Positions 10,317-19,415 of a DNA stretch of 64,000 bases are shown piece by piece. Made by a program: the position numbers and the translations under genes. The DNA lies in contig JAXHNF010000023.1 in NCBI GenBank assembly GCA_034520745.1, positions 124,001-188,000 of the forward strand, read 5' to 3'. The notes under the pieces are model-generated. The model made no database searches, was not told where the DNA came from, and saw nothing but the letters and a program-made list of their open reading frames with translations. This DNA comes from Alkalibacterium sp034520745 (GTDB lineage Bacteria; Bacillota; Bacilli; Lactobacillales; Carnobacteriaceae_A). Each line of letters begins with the position of its first letter. Position 1 is the stretch's first letter.

Positions 10317-10350
10317 AAAAGGATCGGAGCAGATGCTCCGATCCTTTTTT
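10315..10350. terminator. Bidirectional terminator after the XRE/TPR regulator
   Basis: AAAAAAGGATCGGAGCA pairs perfectly with TGCTCCGATCCTTTTTT across a 2-base loop. It serves the plus-strand regulator and the convergent YtxH gene. Confidence 0.9.
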
Positions 10351-10360
10351 GCAATCGTAC

Positions 10361-10783
10361 TTAAACGGTCTTGTCCGATTCTTTGTTGTTTCCTTTGTTG
10401 TTTTCTTTGTTTTCATTTTCGTGAAGTTTGCTTGAAGCATCTTCAACTTCGACAGCCACATCGACGTAAGCATCTTCTGTTGTTTCTTTAACTTCATCTT
10501 TCAGCGTGCGGGCCTCTTCTCTGATTTCTTCTGAGGCATGATGCAGTTGTTCACGTAGATCTTTTGCTGTCTTGCTCAGTGTCAGCTTGATGTTTTCTGA
10601 AGCTGTCCCGGCAGTCTGAGACATTTCACTCGGACTTCACTTTGGCTTTATCTGCGTATTCACCTGCTGATTTTTTTGAATCGTCCATTCGCTTGCGTAG
10701 ATCCTCGCGTGTTTCCTGACCGCTTTTTGGCGCCAGCAGCAATCCTAAAGCAGCACCAATCAATACACCTTTATAAATGACAT
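10361..10783 (-). CDS. YtxH-domain protein (two frameshifts)
   Basis: The N-terminus reads MSFIKGVLIGAALGLLLAPKSG once a missing base is allowed. It is the classic YtxH/gas-vesicle-like start with one membrane helix and the LLAPKSGQETRE box. It is followed by a long charged helix (residues 30-140) rich in K, E and D, ending in an Asn/Lys/Glu tail. Family members are small membrane-anchored stress-related proteins of unknown mechanism. The ATG at 10783 follows AAGGAGG by 7 bases. The frame breaks near 10765 and 10622. It is monocistronic, facing the previous gene across a shared terminator. Confidence 0.75.
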
Positions 10784-11017
10784 ATTATTTCCTCCTTGGC
10801 AATAGTATATAACGTTCTGTATTTATTATAGAGCAAACGGACCCTGATTTAAATCAAGACCACTTATAAGCCGTTAGGGACCATTGAAGTCCTCAGGCAG
10901 ATACGCGTCGATTCATTCTGATATTTTGACATTGTGATTCGTGATATACTTGATTCAAATTGAAGTTAAAAGCGACCACTACCTACTACTGTGTACTTCT
11001 TCCAAGGAGGAACGATG

Positions 11018-11665
11018 ATGAAATTTCATGACCGTACGGATGCCGGGAAATCAACTGGCTGAAGCTCTTGAGCTGTCGGTATGCTGAAGAGAGTGTCGTG
11101 CTGGCACTGCCGCGAGGCGGTATTCCACTTGGCATCATAATTGCTGAAAAATATGGTCTGCCCTTTGATACGATCCAATCCAAAAAAGATCGGTCACCCG
11201 CATCATTCAGAGTATGCCATCGGTGCGGTATCGGAGGAGGGGGAGCCCCTCTTTAGATGAATTTCAGACCAAGCGGCTGGATGCGAAGTGGCTGAATAAG
11301 TGAAATCGGGCGCCTTCAGAAAAAAATGGCAGATCGTCGGGAGACGTATGCCGAAGTATTGAAGAAACAGTCACTGAAAGACAGGAAAGTGATCATCGTG
11401 GATGACGGCGTCGCTACCGGCATGACTGTGAAAGCAGCCATAAAAGCTGTAAAAGCCCAGGGAGCCAGAGAGATAATCATCGCTGTGCCGGTTGTACCCC
11501 AGGATACCTACCGGGAGCTGATGGAACTGGCGGACGATGTCGTGGCGGTCGACTGTGCCGGATTTCTTTCTGGGGGCTGTCGGCGCCTATTACAGCCATT
11601 TCCCTCAAGTAGAAGACGATGAAGTGATGGACATTCTGAAAAAATATAATCAACAGAACAACTGA
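11018..11665 (+). CDS. Phosphoribosyltransferase-family protein (frameshifted)
   Basis: This protein has the type I phosphoribosyltransferase fold. The PRPP-binding signature VIIVDDGVATGMT lies near residue 130 and the N-terminal PRGGIPLGIIIAEKYGLPF block near residue 30. That block is typical of the stand-alone predicted phosphoribosyltransferases (COG1926) often found as orphans. The substrate is not known. The second ATG of the ATGATG pair is preferred because AAGGAGG lies 7 bases upstream. Frame breaks occur near 11050, 11195, 11250-11300 and 11565, and the C-terminus ends DILKKYNQQNN. The oxidoreductase gene starts 26 bases after the stop and may be co-transcribed. Confidence 0.75.
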
Positions 11666-11691
11666 GCAGACATTCTGAGGAGGTCAAAGAT

Positions 11692-12605
11692 ATGAAAGCG
11701 ATAGTTATCGAAGAATTTGGCGGAGTGGACAAGTTGAAAATGAAAGAGATCGATGAGCCGGATCTGAAACCGGACCGGATGCTCGTTGCAGTACATGCGA
11801 CAAGCGTCAATCCTGTTGATACAAAACGACGGAGCGGGTCGTTCGGCGGCAGCCTCCCGATGATCGTCGGCAATGACGTCGCCGGAACGGTCATCAAAGT
11901 CGGCAGAGATGTCAAAGGGTTCAGCGCCGGAGACCGCGTCATGGCCAACGGATCCAAAACGTATGCGGAAGTTGTTTCCGTACAACCGGACCGGGCAGTT
12001 AAACTGGATGAGGGCCTTTCGTTTGAAGAGGCTGCAGCCGTTCCTCTGACGGGACAGACGGCCTATGAAGCAGTCGTCGAGACGCGGGAAGGTCAAAGGT
12101 GGCGAGAAGGTGCTGATCCATGCCGGTTCAGGCGGCGTCGGGACGCTTGCTGTTCAGATAGCTAAAATCCAAGGGGCCTGGGTCGCTTCGACAGCCAGCG
12201 GGAGCAATCAGGCTCTGCTGGAATCGCTCGGTGTCGATCGTCCTGTCAACTATGAAGAAGAAGCTTTCGAAGAGGTTTTGACAGACATAGACTTCATCCT
12301 CGGACACGCTGGGCGGTAAGGTGCTGAAGAAAAGCCTGCCGATGATAAAAGACAAAGGCAGACTCCTGTCCATTGCCGGGCGATCCAAGTGACTTCGTCG
12401 ATACAGATGATTATGATGCCGGATTTTTCTCAATGAAGCCGACAAAGGAAGCGCTCGTCCAGCTGCACGAGTGGCTGGTCCAGAACAAGCTGGTTCCAGT
12501 GGTTTCCCATGTTTTTCCTTTTACAGAAGCGGGTGTCCAGGAGGCCCATCAGAAAAGTGAATGGGTCATGTCCGGGGCAAGCTGGTCATAAAAATGAAAG
12601 ATTAA
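11692..12605 (+). CDS. Zinc-independent NADPH:quinone oxidoreductase-like protein (frameshifted)
   Basis: This is a medium-chain dehydrogenase/reductase of the quinone oxidoreductase branch. It shows ATSVNPVDTKRRSG in the catalytic N-domain and the nucleotide-binding motif AGSGGVGTLAVQIAK near residue 145. The metal-binding cysteines of alcohol dehydrogenases are absent. The ATG follows GAGGAGG by 8 bases. The frame breaks near 12090, 12305, 12385 and 12560. The corrected C-terminus ends GKLVIKMKD. The likely reaction is NADPH-dependent reduction of quinones or alpha,beta-unsaturated carbonyls, but the specific substrate cannot be told from sequence. Confidence 0.82.
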
Positions 12606-12688
12606 GCTGTTTCTTAATTCTTTTTAAAGAAGCTTGGTAGTACTGGAAGAGATCAAGTATTGAGAGCTGCAATTAGGAGGAGAAACGA

Positions 12689-13863
12689 TTGAATATCGGA
12701 ATAGATAAAATAGGATTTTATACACCAAATCAGTACGTCGACATGGAAAAGCTGGCTGAAGCAAGAGGGGTTGAACCGGCTAAATACACCATTGGAATCG
12801 GACAGGAAAGAATGGCTGTCGCTCCGCTTCATGAGGACTCTGTCAGCATGGCGGCGAATGCAGCACTGTCGATACTCAACGAAGACGACAGGGCAAAAAT
12901 CGATTTTGTGCTGTTCGGTTCGGAGTCCGGCGTCGATCATTCCAAGTCCGGCGCTGTATGGGTCCACCAGTTTGACCGGCATCCAGGAAAATGCACGATC
13001 GATCGAGCTGAAACAGGCTTGTTACGGTGCCACAGCGGGACTGAAAATGGCTATGGGGTCATGTCGCTTTGAATCCAGACAGCAAAGCCCTGGTTTTAGG
13101 TGCGGATATTGCGAAGTATGGCCTGGATACACCGGGCGAGCCGACTCAGGAGCCGGTGCGGTCGCGATGGTCATTTCCAGCGATAAAGACTACTGGCCCT
13201 GGATAACGACAGTGCTGCGATGACGAAAGACATCTCGGATTTCTGGCGTCCGCTGTATTCGGACTATGCCTTTGTCGACGGTAAATTTTCAAACGAATCC
13301 TATCTTCTCTTTCTGAAAGATATCTGGAACGTCTACAAAGAAAAAACGCAGCGTGATTTAAAAGACTTTGAAGCGGTCTGCTTCCACCTGCCGTATACAA
13401 AAATGGCTAAAAAAGCGATTCTTAGCCTTAACAGAAAACGCAAGTGAGGAAGATTCGAGCGCTTAGATGAGCCATTATCAAAACAGCATTACTTACAACA
13501 AGCAGGTAGGGAATGTCTACACGGGCTCACTGTATTCTAAGCATGCTTTCTCTCATGGAACAGGCACCGGAGCTGAAAGATAACGCCCGTATCGGTCTGT
13601 TCAGCTACGGATCGGGTGCTGTCGGCGAAGTCTCTTTCAGTGGTGTGGTCCAGCCGGATTACAAGAAGTATGTCCACAAAGAGAGCCATGAAGCACTCTT
13701 AAATGACCGCCGTGAACTGGGTATTGAAGAGTACGAAGAAGTTCTGGAAAAATCATTGCCAAAAGACGGCTCTGATATTGAAATGAATACGGAACATGTT
13801 CAGGATGGAAAAGCCTATCTGGCAGCGATCCAGGACAACATCAGAAAGTATACAGTGAAATAG
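12689..13863 (+). CDS. mvaS: Hydroxymethylglutaryl-CoA synthase (frameshifted)
   Basis: This enzyme condenses acetyl-CoA with acetoacetyl-CoA to HMG-CoA, the first committed step of the mevalonate route to isoprenoids. The protein starts with a TTG at 12689, preceded by AGGAGGAG, and opens with MNIGIDKIGFYTPNQYVDM. The catalytic cysteine lies in LKQACYGATAG and the catalytic histidine in FHLPYTKMAKKA. FGSESGVDHSKS is a further family block. Breaks occur near 12955, 13060, 13210 and 13440. The total of about 390 codons fits the family. It is separate from the HMG-CoA reductase gene 11.5 kb away, unlike the adjacent mvaS-mvaE pair of enterococci. Confidence 0.92.
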
Positions 13864-13890
13864 AATTAAATAAATGATAGTTACCGTAAT

Positions 13891-13929
13891 AAAAAAGTAC
13901 CAGCTCGTTTGAGCTGCTGGTACTTTTTT
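13891..13929 (+). terminator. Terminator of mvaS
   Basis: AAAAAAGTACCAG pairs with CTGGTACTTTTTT, giving a U-rich 3' end 27 bases after the stop codon. It may also act on the convergent small gene. Confidence 0.85.
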
Positions 13930-13973
13930 GTGCGTTAATGTCCGTGACGGGCAGCTGGAGAGTCTGGCAGGTC

Positions 13974-14189
13974 TTACATGCTGTCGAAGATCTGCAGCTT
14001 GGCGACTTCAAGCATGCCTAAACTCGTAAGTTGTGAATCCGAAGTCTGAAAGGTACTCACATTGTTGTCGTCATCAAAGCTGATAACGACCAGACTTTCA
14101 CTTCTAAAAACCTTTCCTTATACGTGGCTAAAAATTCTTCATTACTCATGCCACGGACTTTCTTCTCGTCTAGCTTCTGAAAAGTCCAT
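13974..14189 (-). CDS. Small unknown protein with a Zur-like box upstream (frameshifted)
   Basis: This is a small protein of about 70 residues. After correcting two frame breaks (near 14170 and 14110) it reads MDFS-KLDEKKVRGMSNEEFLATYKE... and ends KLQIFDSM. The ATG at 14189 follows AAAGGAA. I do not recognise a family. It has no membrane helix, no cysteines and no His cluster, and it is mildly acidic. Its interest is its position: a Zur-like palindrome lies 25 bases upstream, and the gene is divergent from a zinc-starvation operon. A role in the zinc-limitation response is inferred from context only. Confidence 0.5.
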
Positions 14190-14213
14190 TGTGATCATTC
14201 CTTTCGGTTTTAA

Positions 14214-14232
14214 AACGTAATCTTTACGATTT
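14214..14232. promoter_or_regulatory. Zur-like operator, divergent side
   Basis: ACGTAATCTTTACGAT matches the Firmicute Zur consensus TCGTAATNATTACGA with two mismatches. It lies between the small minus-strand gene and the ribosomal-paralogue operon. Confidence 0.6.
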
Positions 14233-14290
14233 GTAAAAAGTATATAGAATCAAATGGCTTATTTCAAGAGAAAAATCCAGAAATAAATTC

Positions 14291-14343
14291 TTGACTTTAG
14301 TTAATACATGTAGTAATCTTGTAAAACGTAATGATTACGATTT
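14291..14343 (+). promoter_or_regulatory. Promoter with overlapping Zur box for the zinc-starvation operon
   Basis: TTGACT (14291-14296), a 17-base spacer and TAATCT (14314-14319) form a sigma-A-type promoter. AAACGTAATGATTACGATTT (14324-14343), immediately after the -10 element, is a near-perfect Zur box. Bound Zur would block initiation when zinc is sufficient. Confidence 0.8.
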
Positions 14344-14369
14344 AGAGAATTGATGAAGGAGCGAATACA

Positions 14370-14549
14370 ATGGCAGTACCTAAGAGAAGAACGTCAAAAT
14401 CGAAACAGAAAAAAAGACGTACACACAAAGGCTCGAATACACCAGGAGGTCTTTCCCTGGATCGTTCTTCGGGTGAATACCGAATGAGTCACCGTATTTC
14501 AAAAGATGGCTACTATAACGGAAAACAAGTGATCGATAAAAAAAGCTAA
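14370..14549 (+). CDS. rpmF: Zinc-independent ribosomal protein L32 paralogue
   Basis: This is a 59-residue bL32 starting MAVPKRRTSKSKQKKRRTHK, the usual rRNA-binding N-terminus. The normal zinc-ribbon cysteines (CxxC...CxxC) are replaced (LDRSSGEYRMSHR and SKDGYYNG), so it needs no zinc. Such C-minus paralogues replace the zinc form when zinc is scarce, freeing zinc from ribosomes. It is the first gene of the Zur-controlled operon, with GAAGGAG 8 bases upstream of the ATG. The frame is intact. Confidence 0.92.
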   Translation: MAVPKRRTSKSKQKKRRTHKGSNTPGGLSLDRSSGEYRMSHRISKDGYYNGKQVIDKKS

Positions 14550-14584
14550 TGATTTAAACCTAAAAAAGAGAAGGAGTGAAACGT

Positions 14585-14854
14585 TTGGCCAAGAGAAATA
14601 ATCGAGAAAATTGAAGCGTCAGCAGAGAACCGTTGAGAAATATGCAGCGTTACGCAAAAAGCTAAAAGAAGAAGGCGATCATGCAGCTTTGGCAAAACTT
14701 CCAAGAGATGCCTCCCCGACTCGCCTGCAAAACCGTGACAGAATAGACGGCAAGCCGAAGAGGCTATATGGGTAAATTCGGGATGTCCCGCATTAAATTC
14801 CGAGAATTGGCTCACGAAGGAAAAATTCCTGGTGTAAAAAAAGCCAGCTGGTAA
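14585..14854 (+). CDS. rpsN: Zinc-independent ribosomal protein S14 paralogue (frameshifted)
   Basis: This is the long, zinc-free type of uS14, about 89 residues. It has KLKRQQRTVEKYAALRKKLKE at the N-terminus and GKFGMSRIKFRELAHEGKIP at the C-terminus. The CxxC pairs of the short zinc-binding type are absent. The start is a TTG at 14585 after AAGGAGTG. Single-base errors near 14610 and 14760 break the frame. It replaces the zinc-binding S14 under zinc limitation. It follows rpmF by 35 bases in the same operon. Confidence 0.88.
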
Positions 14855-14896
14855 GTCTGATGGACAGCTTTGGAACAATCAGGAGGAGGACGTCAA

Positions 14897-16014
14897 ATGA
14901 GTCAGAAAGATACCTGTCACTATCATCACCGGGATTTTTGGGAGCCGGGAGAACCACGCTGATCAATGAACTGCTTCACCAGCCTAATGATGAAAAAATT
15001 GCAGTCATTGAAACGAATATGGAGATGTGGGTGTTGACCACAATCTCGTCGTGAATGTGGAAGAAGAAATCTATCAGATGAACAACGGCTGCCTTTGCTG
15101 TACGTTACGGACCGATTTGTCCGATATGCTCCGTCACGGATTTATACGGTTCAAGGAAGCAGAAAGTGACTATCGATCGGATCGTCATTGAAACCACGGG
15201 TTTGGCAGAGCCCGGCCCAATCGTTCAGACATTCATGCGGACCGCATTTCTTCAGGATCATTTTGACATCGATTCTGTACTGACCTTGGTGGATGCATTA
15301 AATTCCCTTTACCAGATCGCTCATTTTGAAGAGTCGATCGATCAGATCGCCTTTGCAGATAAGCTCTTGTTGACGAAAACAGATCAGGCCACCGATCATA
15401 CGCTTCATTTACTTGAAAATAAACTGCGCTCACTGAATCCTTTTGCAGATATTGAGCGTTTGAATCTTGAAGAGATAAAAGTGAAGGAAGTCATCGGCTT
15501 GAAGTTGTTCGATGAACAGAAAACAGAAAAACAAGACAGTACCGAACCGGAAACTGATCATCACGATCATCATGACCATCAGCAAGCGGATGACTGTGTT
15601 CACAGCCATCATCACGATGTCAGACATACAGACGGAATCGTTACACTGTCTTTGAAAGCTAACGAGCCCATCCATCCTACACTGATCGATATGTGGATGA
15701 ATGAACTGATCATGACATATGGCATGGATCTGTTGAGGTATAAAGGAATACTGGATATGTACGGTGATAACAATAAGATCATCTATCAGGGAGTGAACAT
15801 GGCCTTTAAGGCTGAACGTGGCGAACCCTGGGGTGAATCGGAACGTGAGTCTGTGCTCGTCTTCATAGGTAAAAACTTGCCGATCGAAGAAATGAAACGA
15901 TCATTCGATAAATGTGTTTTGACCAAAGAACGGATGGAAGAACTTGCTATGGCGACATCGGTTCATCATAGGTACTTACTGAAAGCGAAAAATAAACTGA
16001 CTGATTGTTTCTAA
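14897..16014 (+). CDS. COG0523 (CobW/ZagA-like) GTPase, predicted zinc metallochaperone
   Basis: This is a P-loop GTPase of the COG0523 family, thought to deliver zinc to client proteins during zinc starvation. It shows the P-loop GFLGAGRTTL near residue 15, the metal-binding CxCC motif in NNGCLCCTLR, the switch ETTGLAEP and the guanine-specificity region LLTKTD. A linker rich in His and Asp (about residues 215-245, HHDHHDHQQADDCVHSHHHD) is a likely zinc reservoir. The CobW C-terminal domain follows. The start at 14897 follows AGGAGGAGG. Frame breaks near 14915, 15030 and 15165 are probably errors. The P-loop lysine is written as Arg (AGA), which is unusual and needs checking. Confidence 0.88.
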
Positions 16015-16080
16015 GCAGTGATCAGCGGGTATAAATTGAAAAACATAAGTTGAAAAAATACAAACAGGGAGTGAACGATC

Positions 16081-16209
16081 GTGGCTGAAAAAACAGATGT
16101 CTCTACAGCTCGTCGCATGATGAAAAAGCCCGAATATAAAAACGGCACGACGAGGTCTGAAAGTCATAAAACAAATGAAAAAGTTGAAGCGAGGAGTAAA
16201 ATAATATGA
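16081..16209 (+). CDS. Unknown 42-residue basic protein, translationally coupled to rpmG
   Basis: A GTG start preceded by GGGAGTG opens a clean 42-codon frame (VAEKTDVSTARRMMKKPEYK...). Its stop overlaps the rpmG start as ATGA. It is rich in Lys, Arg, Thr and Ser, has no cysteine and resembles small ribosomal proteins in composition. I cannot match it to one. The coupling and the operon suggest a zinc-free paralogue or a small accessory factor, which is inference. Confidence 0.45.
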   Translation: MAEKTDVSTARRMMKKPEYKNGTTRSESHKTNEKVEARSKII

Positions 16210-16331
16210 GGAAAAATATTACCCTGGAATGCGTTGAAACTGGCAAACGGTTATATATTACGAGTAAGAACACACGCAATACGCCGGACCGGATGGAACT
16301 CAGAAAGTATTCACAGAAATTAAAGGCGTAA
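16206..16331 (+). CDS. rpmG: Zinc-independent ribosomal protein L33 paralogue
   Basis: This is a 41-residue bL33 with the family pattern MRKNITLECVETGKRLYITS, then KNTRNTPDRMELRKYSQKLK. The two CxxC zinc knuckles of the zinc-binding form are missing, leaving one Cys. AGGAG lies 8 bases upstream. It closes the Zur operon and is followed by a strong terminator. It replaces zinc-binding L33 in zinc-poor conditions. Confidence 0.9.
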   Translation: MRKNITLECVETGKRLYITSKNTRNTPDRMELRKYSQKLKA

Positions 16332-16375
16332 AGCATTGTTCAGAGAGACCAAATAATAACTGAGATAGATAATTC

Positions 16376-16426
16376 AAAAAAGCTTATATGGTAGTAGATT
16401 ATTTTCTACCATATAAGCTTTTTTTG
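16376..16426 (+). terminator. Terminator of the Zur operon
   Basis: AAAAAGCTTATATGGTAG pairs perfectly with CTACCATATAAGCTTTTT over a 12-base loop, then more T residues. Confidence 0.92.
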
Positions 16427-16567
16427 CTGCATTTCTGTTAAACTGAATAAACATGCAAAAAATATAAGAGCGACTCTGTTACAAAAAGTGTTGACGTTTT
16501 ATATGAAATTCGTCAAAATAAAGAAGAAGTCGGATCTTAACTGAGAAAGATGAAAGGGTATGGATAT

Positions 16568-17520
16568 ATGAAAAAAATTAAAGGATTATCTGCTGCACTC
16601 TTCGCAGCATTTTTACTGGCATCCTGTGCACCTGACGATACTCAAACGGATGAGACAAGTGAAGAAGAGGTTGATGAACTGGTTTTAGGCTTTTTCCCTC
16701 GGCAGATGTAGAAAATATGTCTGAGACGGCGGAACCTTTTGGTGAGTATCTTTCTGAAGAACTTGGTATTCCCGTTACGACGGAAGTGCTGACAGATTAC
16801 ACGGGCCTGATCGAAGGCATGCGGAACCAGCATGTGGATATTGCCTTCCTGCCGCCATTTGCATACGTACAGGCTGAAGAACGGGCGGACGTGGAAGTGC
16901 TGCTCAAGGCTATTAGTGACGGGTCCGATTCTTATGTTGCCCAGTACACCGTTTCGTCGGATTCACAGATCGAGGACATCGATGACCTGATAGAAACGGA
17001 AGACCTGGTCTGGGCGTCCGCCAGACTTACTCTTCAACATCGGGCTAACCTTTTCCCGGCTCAGCAGATGATGGAGGTGGGCGTTGAAGACCTTGATGAT
17101 CATTTCACGCGCTGCTCGATGTCGGTGCACACGATCAGGCGGGATCTACCTGCTACACTTCTGGATGGTCAGGCAGACTTTGCCACGACATTTGAAGATG
17201 CAAGGGTACGACTGGAAGAAGAAGTTCCCGACATCTACGATGAGGTCAGAGTCGATCGGCACGACAGTACGAGATCCCCAATGCAACCCTGTCTGTAAGA
17301 AGCGAACTGCCTGTACAAGTCTACAAGCGGAAAGATATCCGAAGAAGCCTTTCTTGCGATCAATGATGACGAGGAGATGCTTGAAGTGCTTAGCGACGTT
17401 TACAACTGGAGGGATTTGCCCCGGCTGAATCGGAAGATTACGATATCGTCCGAGAGGGTCTACCGTGCATTCGAAGAATTCAATAGATTGAAAAAACCGT
17501 CAAGTTTCAGACTTTGCTGA
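16568..17520 (+). CDS. PhnD-like phosphonate/phosphite-binding lipoprotein, orphan (frameshifted)
   Basis: This is a periplasmic-binding-type lipoprotein with a signal peptide and the lipobox LLASCAP (Cys near residue 21). The body matches the PhnD/PtxB family: ADVENMSETAEPFGEYLSEELGIPV, then DYTGLIEGMRNQHVDIAFLPPFAYV. The ATG follows AAAGGG. Frame breaks lie near 16705, 17010-17030, 17110, 17265 and 17410, and the C-terminus is uncertain. No permease or ATPase gene is adjacent, so the solute and partner are unknown. It may pair with a transporter elsewhere, or bind another small oxyanion. Confidence 0.75.
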
Positions 17521-17562
17521 CGAAAAGGATTGGGTCAGAAGAAGTCTGTGACTAACAGTTTT

Positions 17563-18256
17563 TTAATAGAAGAAAAAGAAAAGAATAGGAATGAAAAATA
17601 GCGGGAACAAAATTCATGACTTTGATTTTTGTCGCTTCAAGCATATTGAAGCCCAAAGCCAGAATAAAGCAGACGCTGGACCGCATCGATGTCATTGATC
17701 ATCGGTTCAGTCAGGACAGCATCAAGGCCGCTGGCCAATAAGGCGATGGCGCCCTGATACAGGGAAAACAAGTATTCCCGCAAAACACGAACACCGACGC
17801 CCATGCTTGAGGCAAGAATCGAGAACTGGTGCAGTCCATCCATGACCGATTTTGTGAGCAGGATCGCATGAGTGCCTGTCAGACCGCTCTCCAGAGGCCC
17901 GACGATCGACATGGCTCCGACAGCCATGATCAGACTGCTCATCACAAACGCCTTGGATAAGGAAGATGCCCCTTCTTTAGCAGGGAAGCGGTTTTCCAGT
18001 CTGTTCCCCAAATGATGATTCGTTTGTCCAGATTGAATGCATTTCACGAATCGTTACACCGATCACCATGGATAAGGATGATGTAAATGGTATTCTCGCC
18101 AGAGGCAAGTCCTGTGACGCCGATGTATATCGCGCTCAGAGCGAGAGCTTCCGTCGAGGCTTTTTCTATATGAAGAGGAATGCCTTTATTGACAAACAGA
18201 CCGACGAGACCTCCTAAAAAAATCGCCAGTGTATTGATAATAACACCGAAAAACAT
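17563..18256 (-). CDS. DUF554 (YdfK/YqgA-like) membrane protein (frameshifted)
   Basis: This is a polytopic membrane protein of the DUF554 family. It opens with MFFGVIINTLAIFLGGLVGLF and continues with LSKAFVMSSLIMAVGAMSIVG and QGAIALLASGLDAVLTEPM. Frame breaks occur near 18060, 17995 and 17650. After correction the C-terminus runs through a GLNMLEATKIKV-like segment to about 17563, giving roughly 230 residues, as usual for the family. The function is not established. The upstream region holds a repeat array and not an obvious promoter. Confidence 0.75.
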
Positions 18257-18406
18257 AATACGAACTCCTTTGAATTAAAATAATGGTACATGCCTTTTCA
18301 TTATCAATGCCATAGGTTGACTATACAATCATACAAGCAGTTTTATGAGAAAATTACTATTGTTAATGTAACAAATGAAGCTTCTGATCTGGTCTCGGAG
18401 CAGGAA

Positions 18407-18429
18407 GAAACTGACTTCATGTCAGTTTC
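18407..18429. repeat. ACTGAC hairpin, copy 2
   Basis: GAAACTGAC and GTCAGTTTC flank TTCAT. It is the same stem as at 656-675 and 55701-55722, sitting just before the repeat array. Confidence 0.5.
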
Positions 18430-18480
18430 AGCGTGTCAAAAGGTCGATGTCTATCTGGCAATCGGTCAGCCGGGAATGAC

Positions 18481-18895
18481 GATTGCGTGCCCTTCGCCGT
18501 CGGAACTGAGAACTGAATGTCACGCAATGGGTCGCGGCGTGCCTTTCGCTGTCGGAAACAGGAACCGAACGTCATGCGCAATGGGTTTCTTGCGGCGTGC
18601 CTTTCGCCTCGCCGGAAACAGGATCCGAGATGTCACGCAATGGGTTCGCGGCGTGTCCCTTCGCCGTCGGAAATGGGAGCTGAACGTCGTGGAATGGGTT
18701 CAGGCGTGCCCTTCGCCGCCGGAAACGGGAACCGAATGTCACGCAATGGGTCGCCGGCGTGCCTTTCGCTGTCGGAAACAGGATCCGAATGCCGCGCGAT
18801 GGGTTCAGGCGTGCCCGTCGCTGTCGGAAACAGAAGCTGAACGTCACGCAATGAGTTCAGGCGTGCCCTTCGCCGTCGGAAAGGGGATCTGAATG
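18481..18895. repeat. Array 1 of palindromic ~52-58 bp repeats (eight units)
   Basis: Eight copies of a unit anchored on GGCGTGCC(C)TTCGC occur at 18484, 18536, 18594, 18650, 18703, 18756, 18808 and 18860. Each is followed by a TCGGAAAC spacer and GAATGTCACGCAATGGG. CGAANGTCACGC and GCGTGCCNTTCG are imperfect inverted copies, so each unit can fold into a hairpin of about 10 of 12 pairs. The array is much richer in GC than its surroundings. Related but locus-specific arrays lie at 35.2 and 60.9 kb. Several frames are open through it, but they are Arg-rich repeats without starts or ribosome sites, so I regard it as non-coding. Confidence 0.8.
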
Positions 18896-19002
18896 TCACA
18901 CACTAATCGCTTATCAATCAATACAAAAAACGCTCGTCCCCTTATACCAGGCAACAAGCGTTCTTCAACGAGAAATGACCGGATGCTTCCCAGCGTCACC
19001 AA

Positions 19003-19415
19003 TTATTTGGAGACTGGATCGGAGTCATCGGCTGTATTATCTGACTGTTCGGCCAGCAGATCACGGATCTCTTCCAGATATGATTTTATCGTGGGGGCTT
19101 CAATTTCCGGTTCCGGCTCGGCTTCTTTTTGACTTATCAGCTGATTGATCAATTTGATCAGCAGAAACAGCACGAACGCGATGATCAGGAAATCGATGAC
19201 AGCCTGAAGGAACAGTCCATAAGTCAACGTGGCTTCACCGACTTGAACGGACAGTTCTTCCACACTGGCTTTACCTGATAAAGCCGCAATAATGGGTGTA
19301 ATGATGTTCGCGACAAACGCGTTGACAATGGCGGTGAAGGAGCCCCCATGACAAGGCCTACAGCCAGTTCCAGCACATTTCCGCGCATGATAAACGTCTT
19401 GAATTCTTTGAAAAT
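19003..19415 (-). CDS. mscL: Large-conductance mechanosensitive channel MscL (one frameshift)
   Basis: MscL forms a homopentameric pore that opens at near-lytic membrane tension. The first helix contains FKEFKTFIMRGNVLELAVG. After one missing base near 19350 the chain continues AIVNAFVANIITPIIAAL, a periplasmic loop, the second helix (AVIDFLIIAFVLFLLIKLIN) and a C-terminal bundle ending ADDSDPVSK. The length of about 137 residues is normal. No ATG or GTG precedes the conserved FKEF. The best fit is ATT at 19415, placed 9 bases after AGAGGA, so the start is either a rare ATT codon or a sequence error. Confidence 0.88.

Noticed and set aside
18290..18899. Long open frames on both strands across repeat array 1 (up to 200 codons)
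   Set aside because: They are open only because the GC-rich repeats lack stops. They have no ribosome sites, run in several frames at once and give Arg-rich repetitive peptides.
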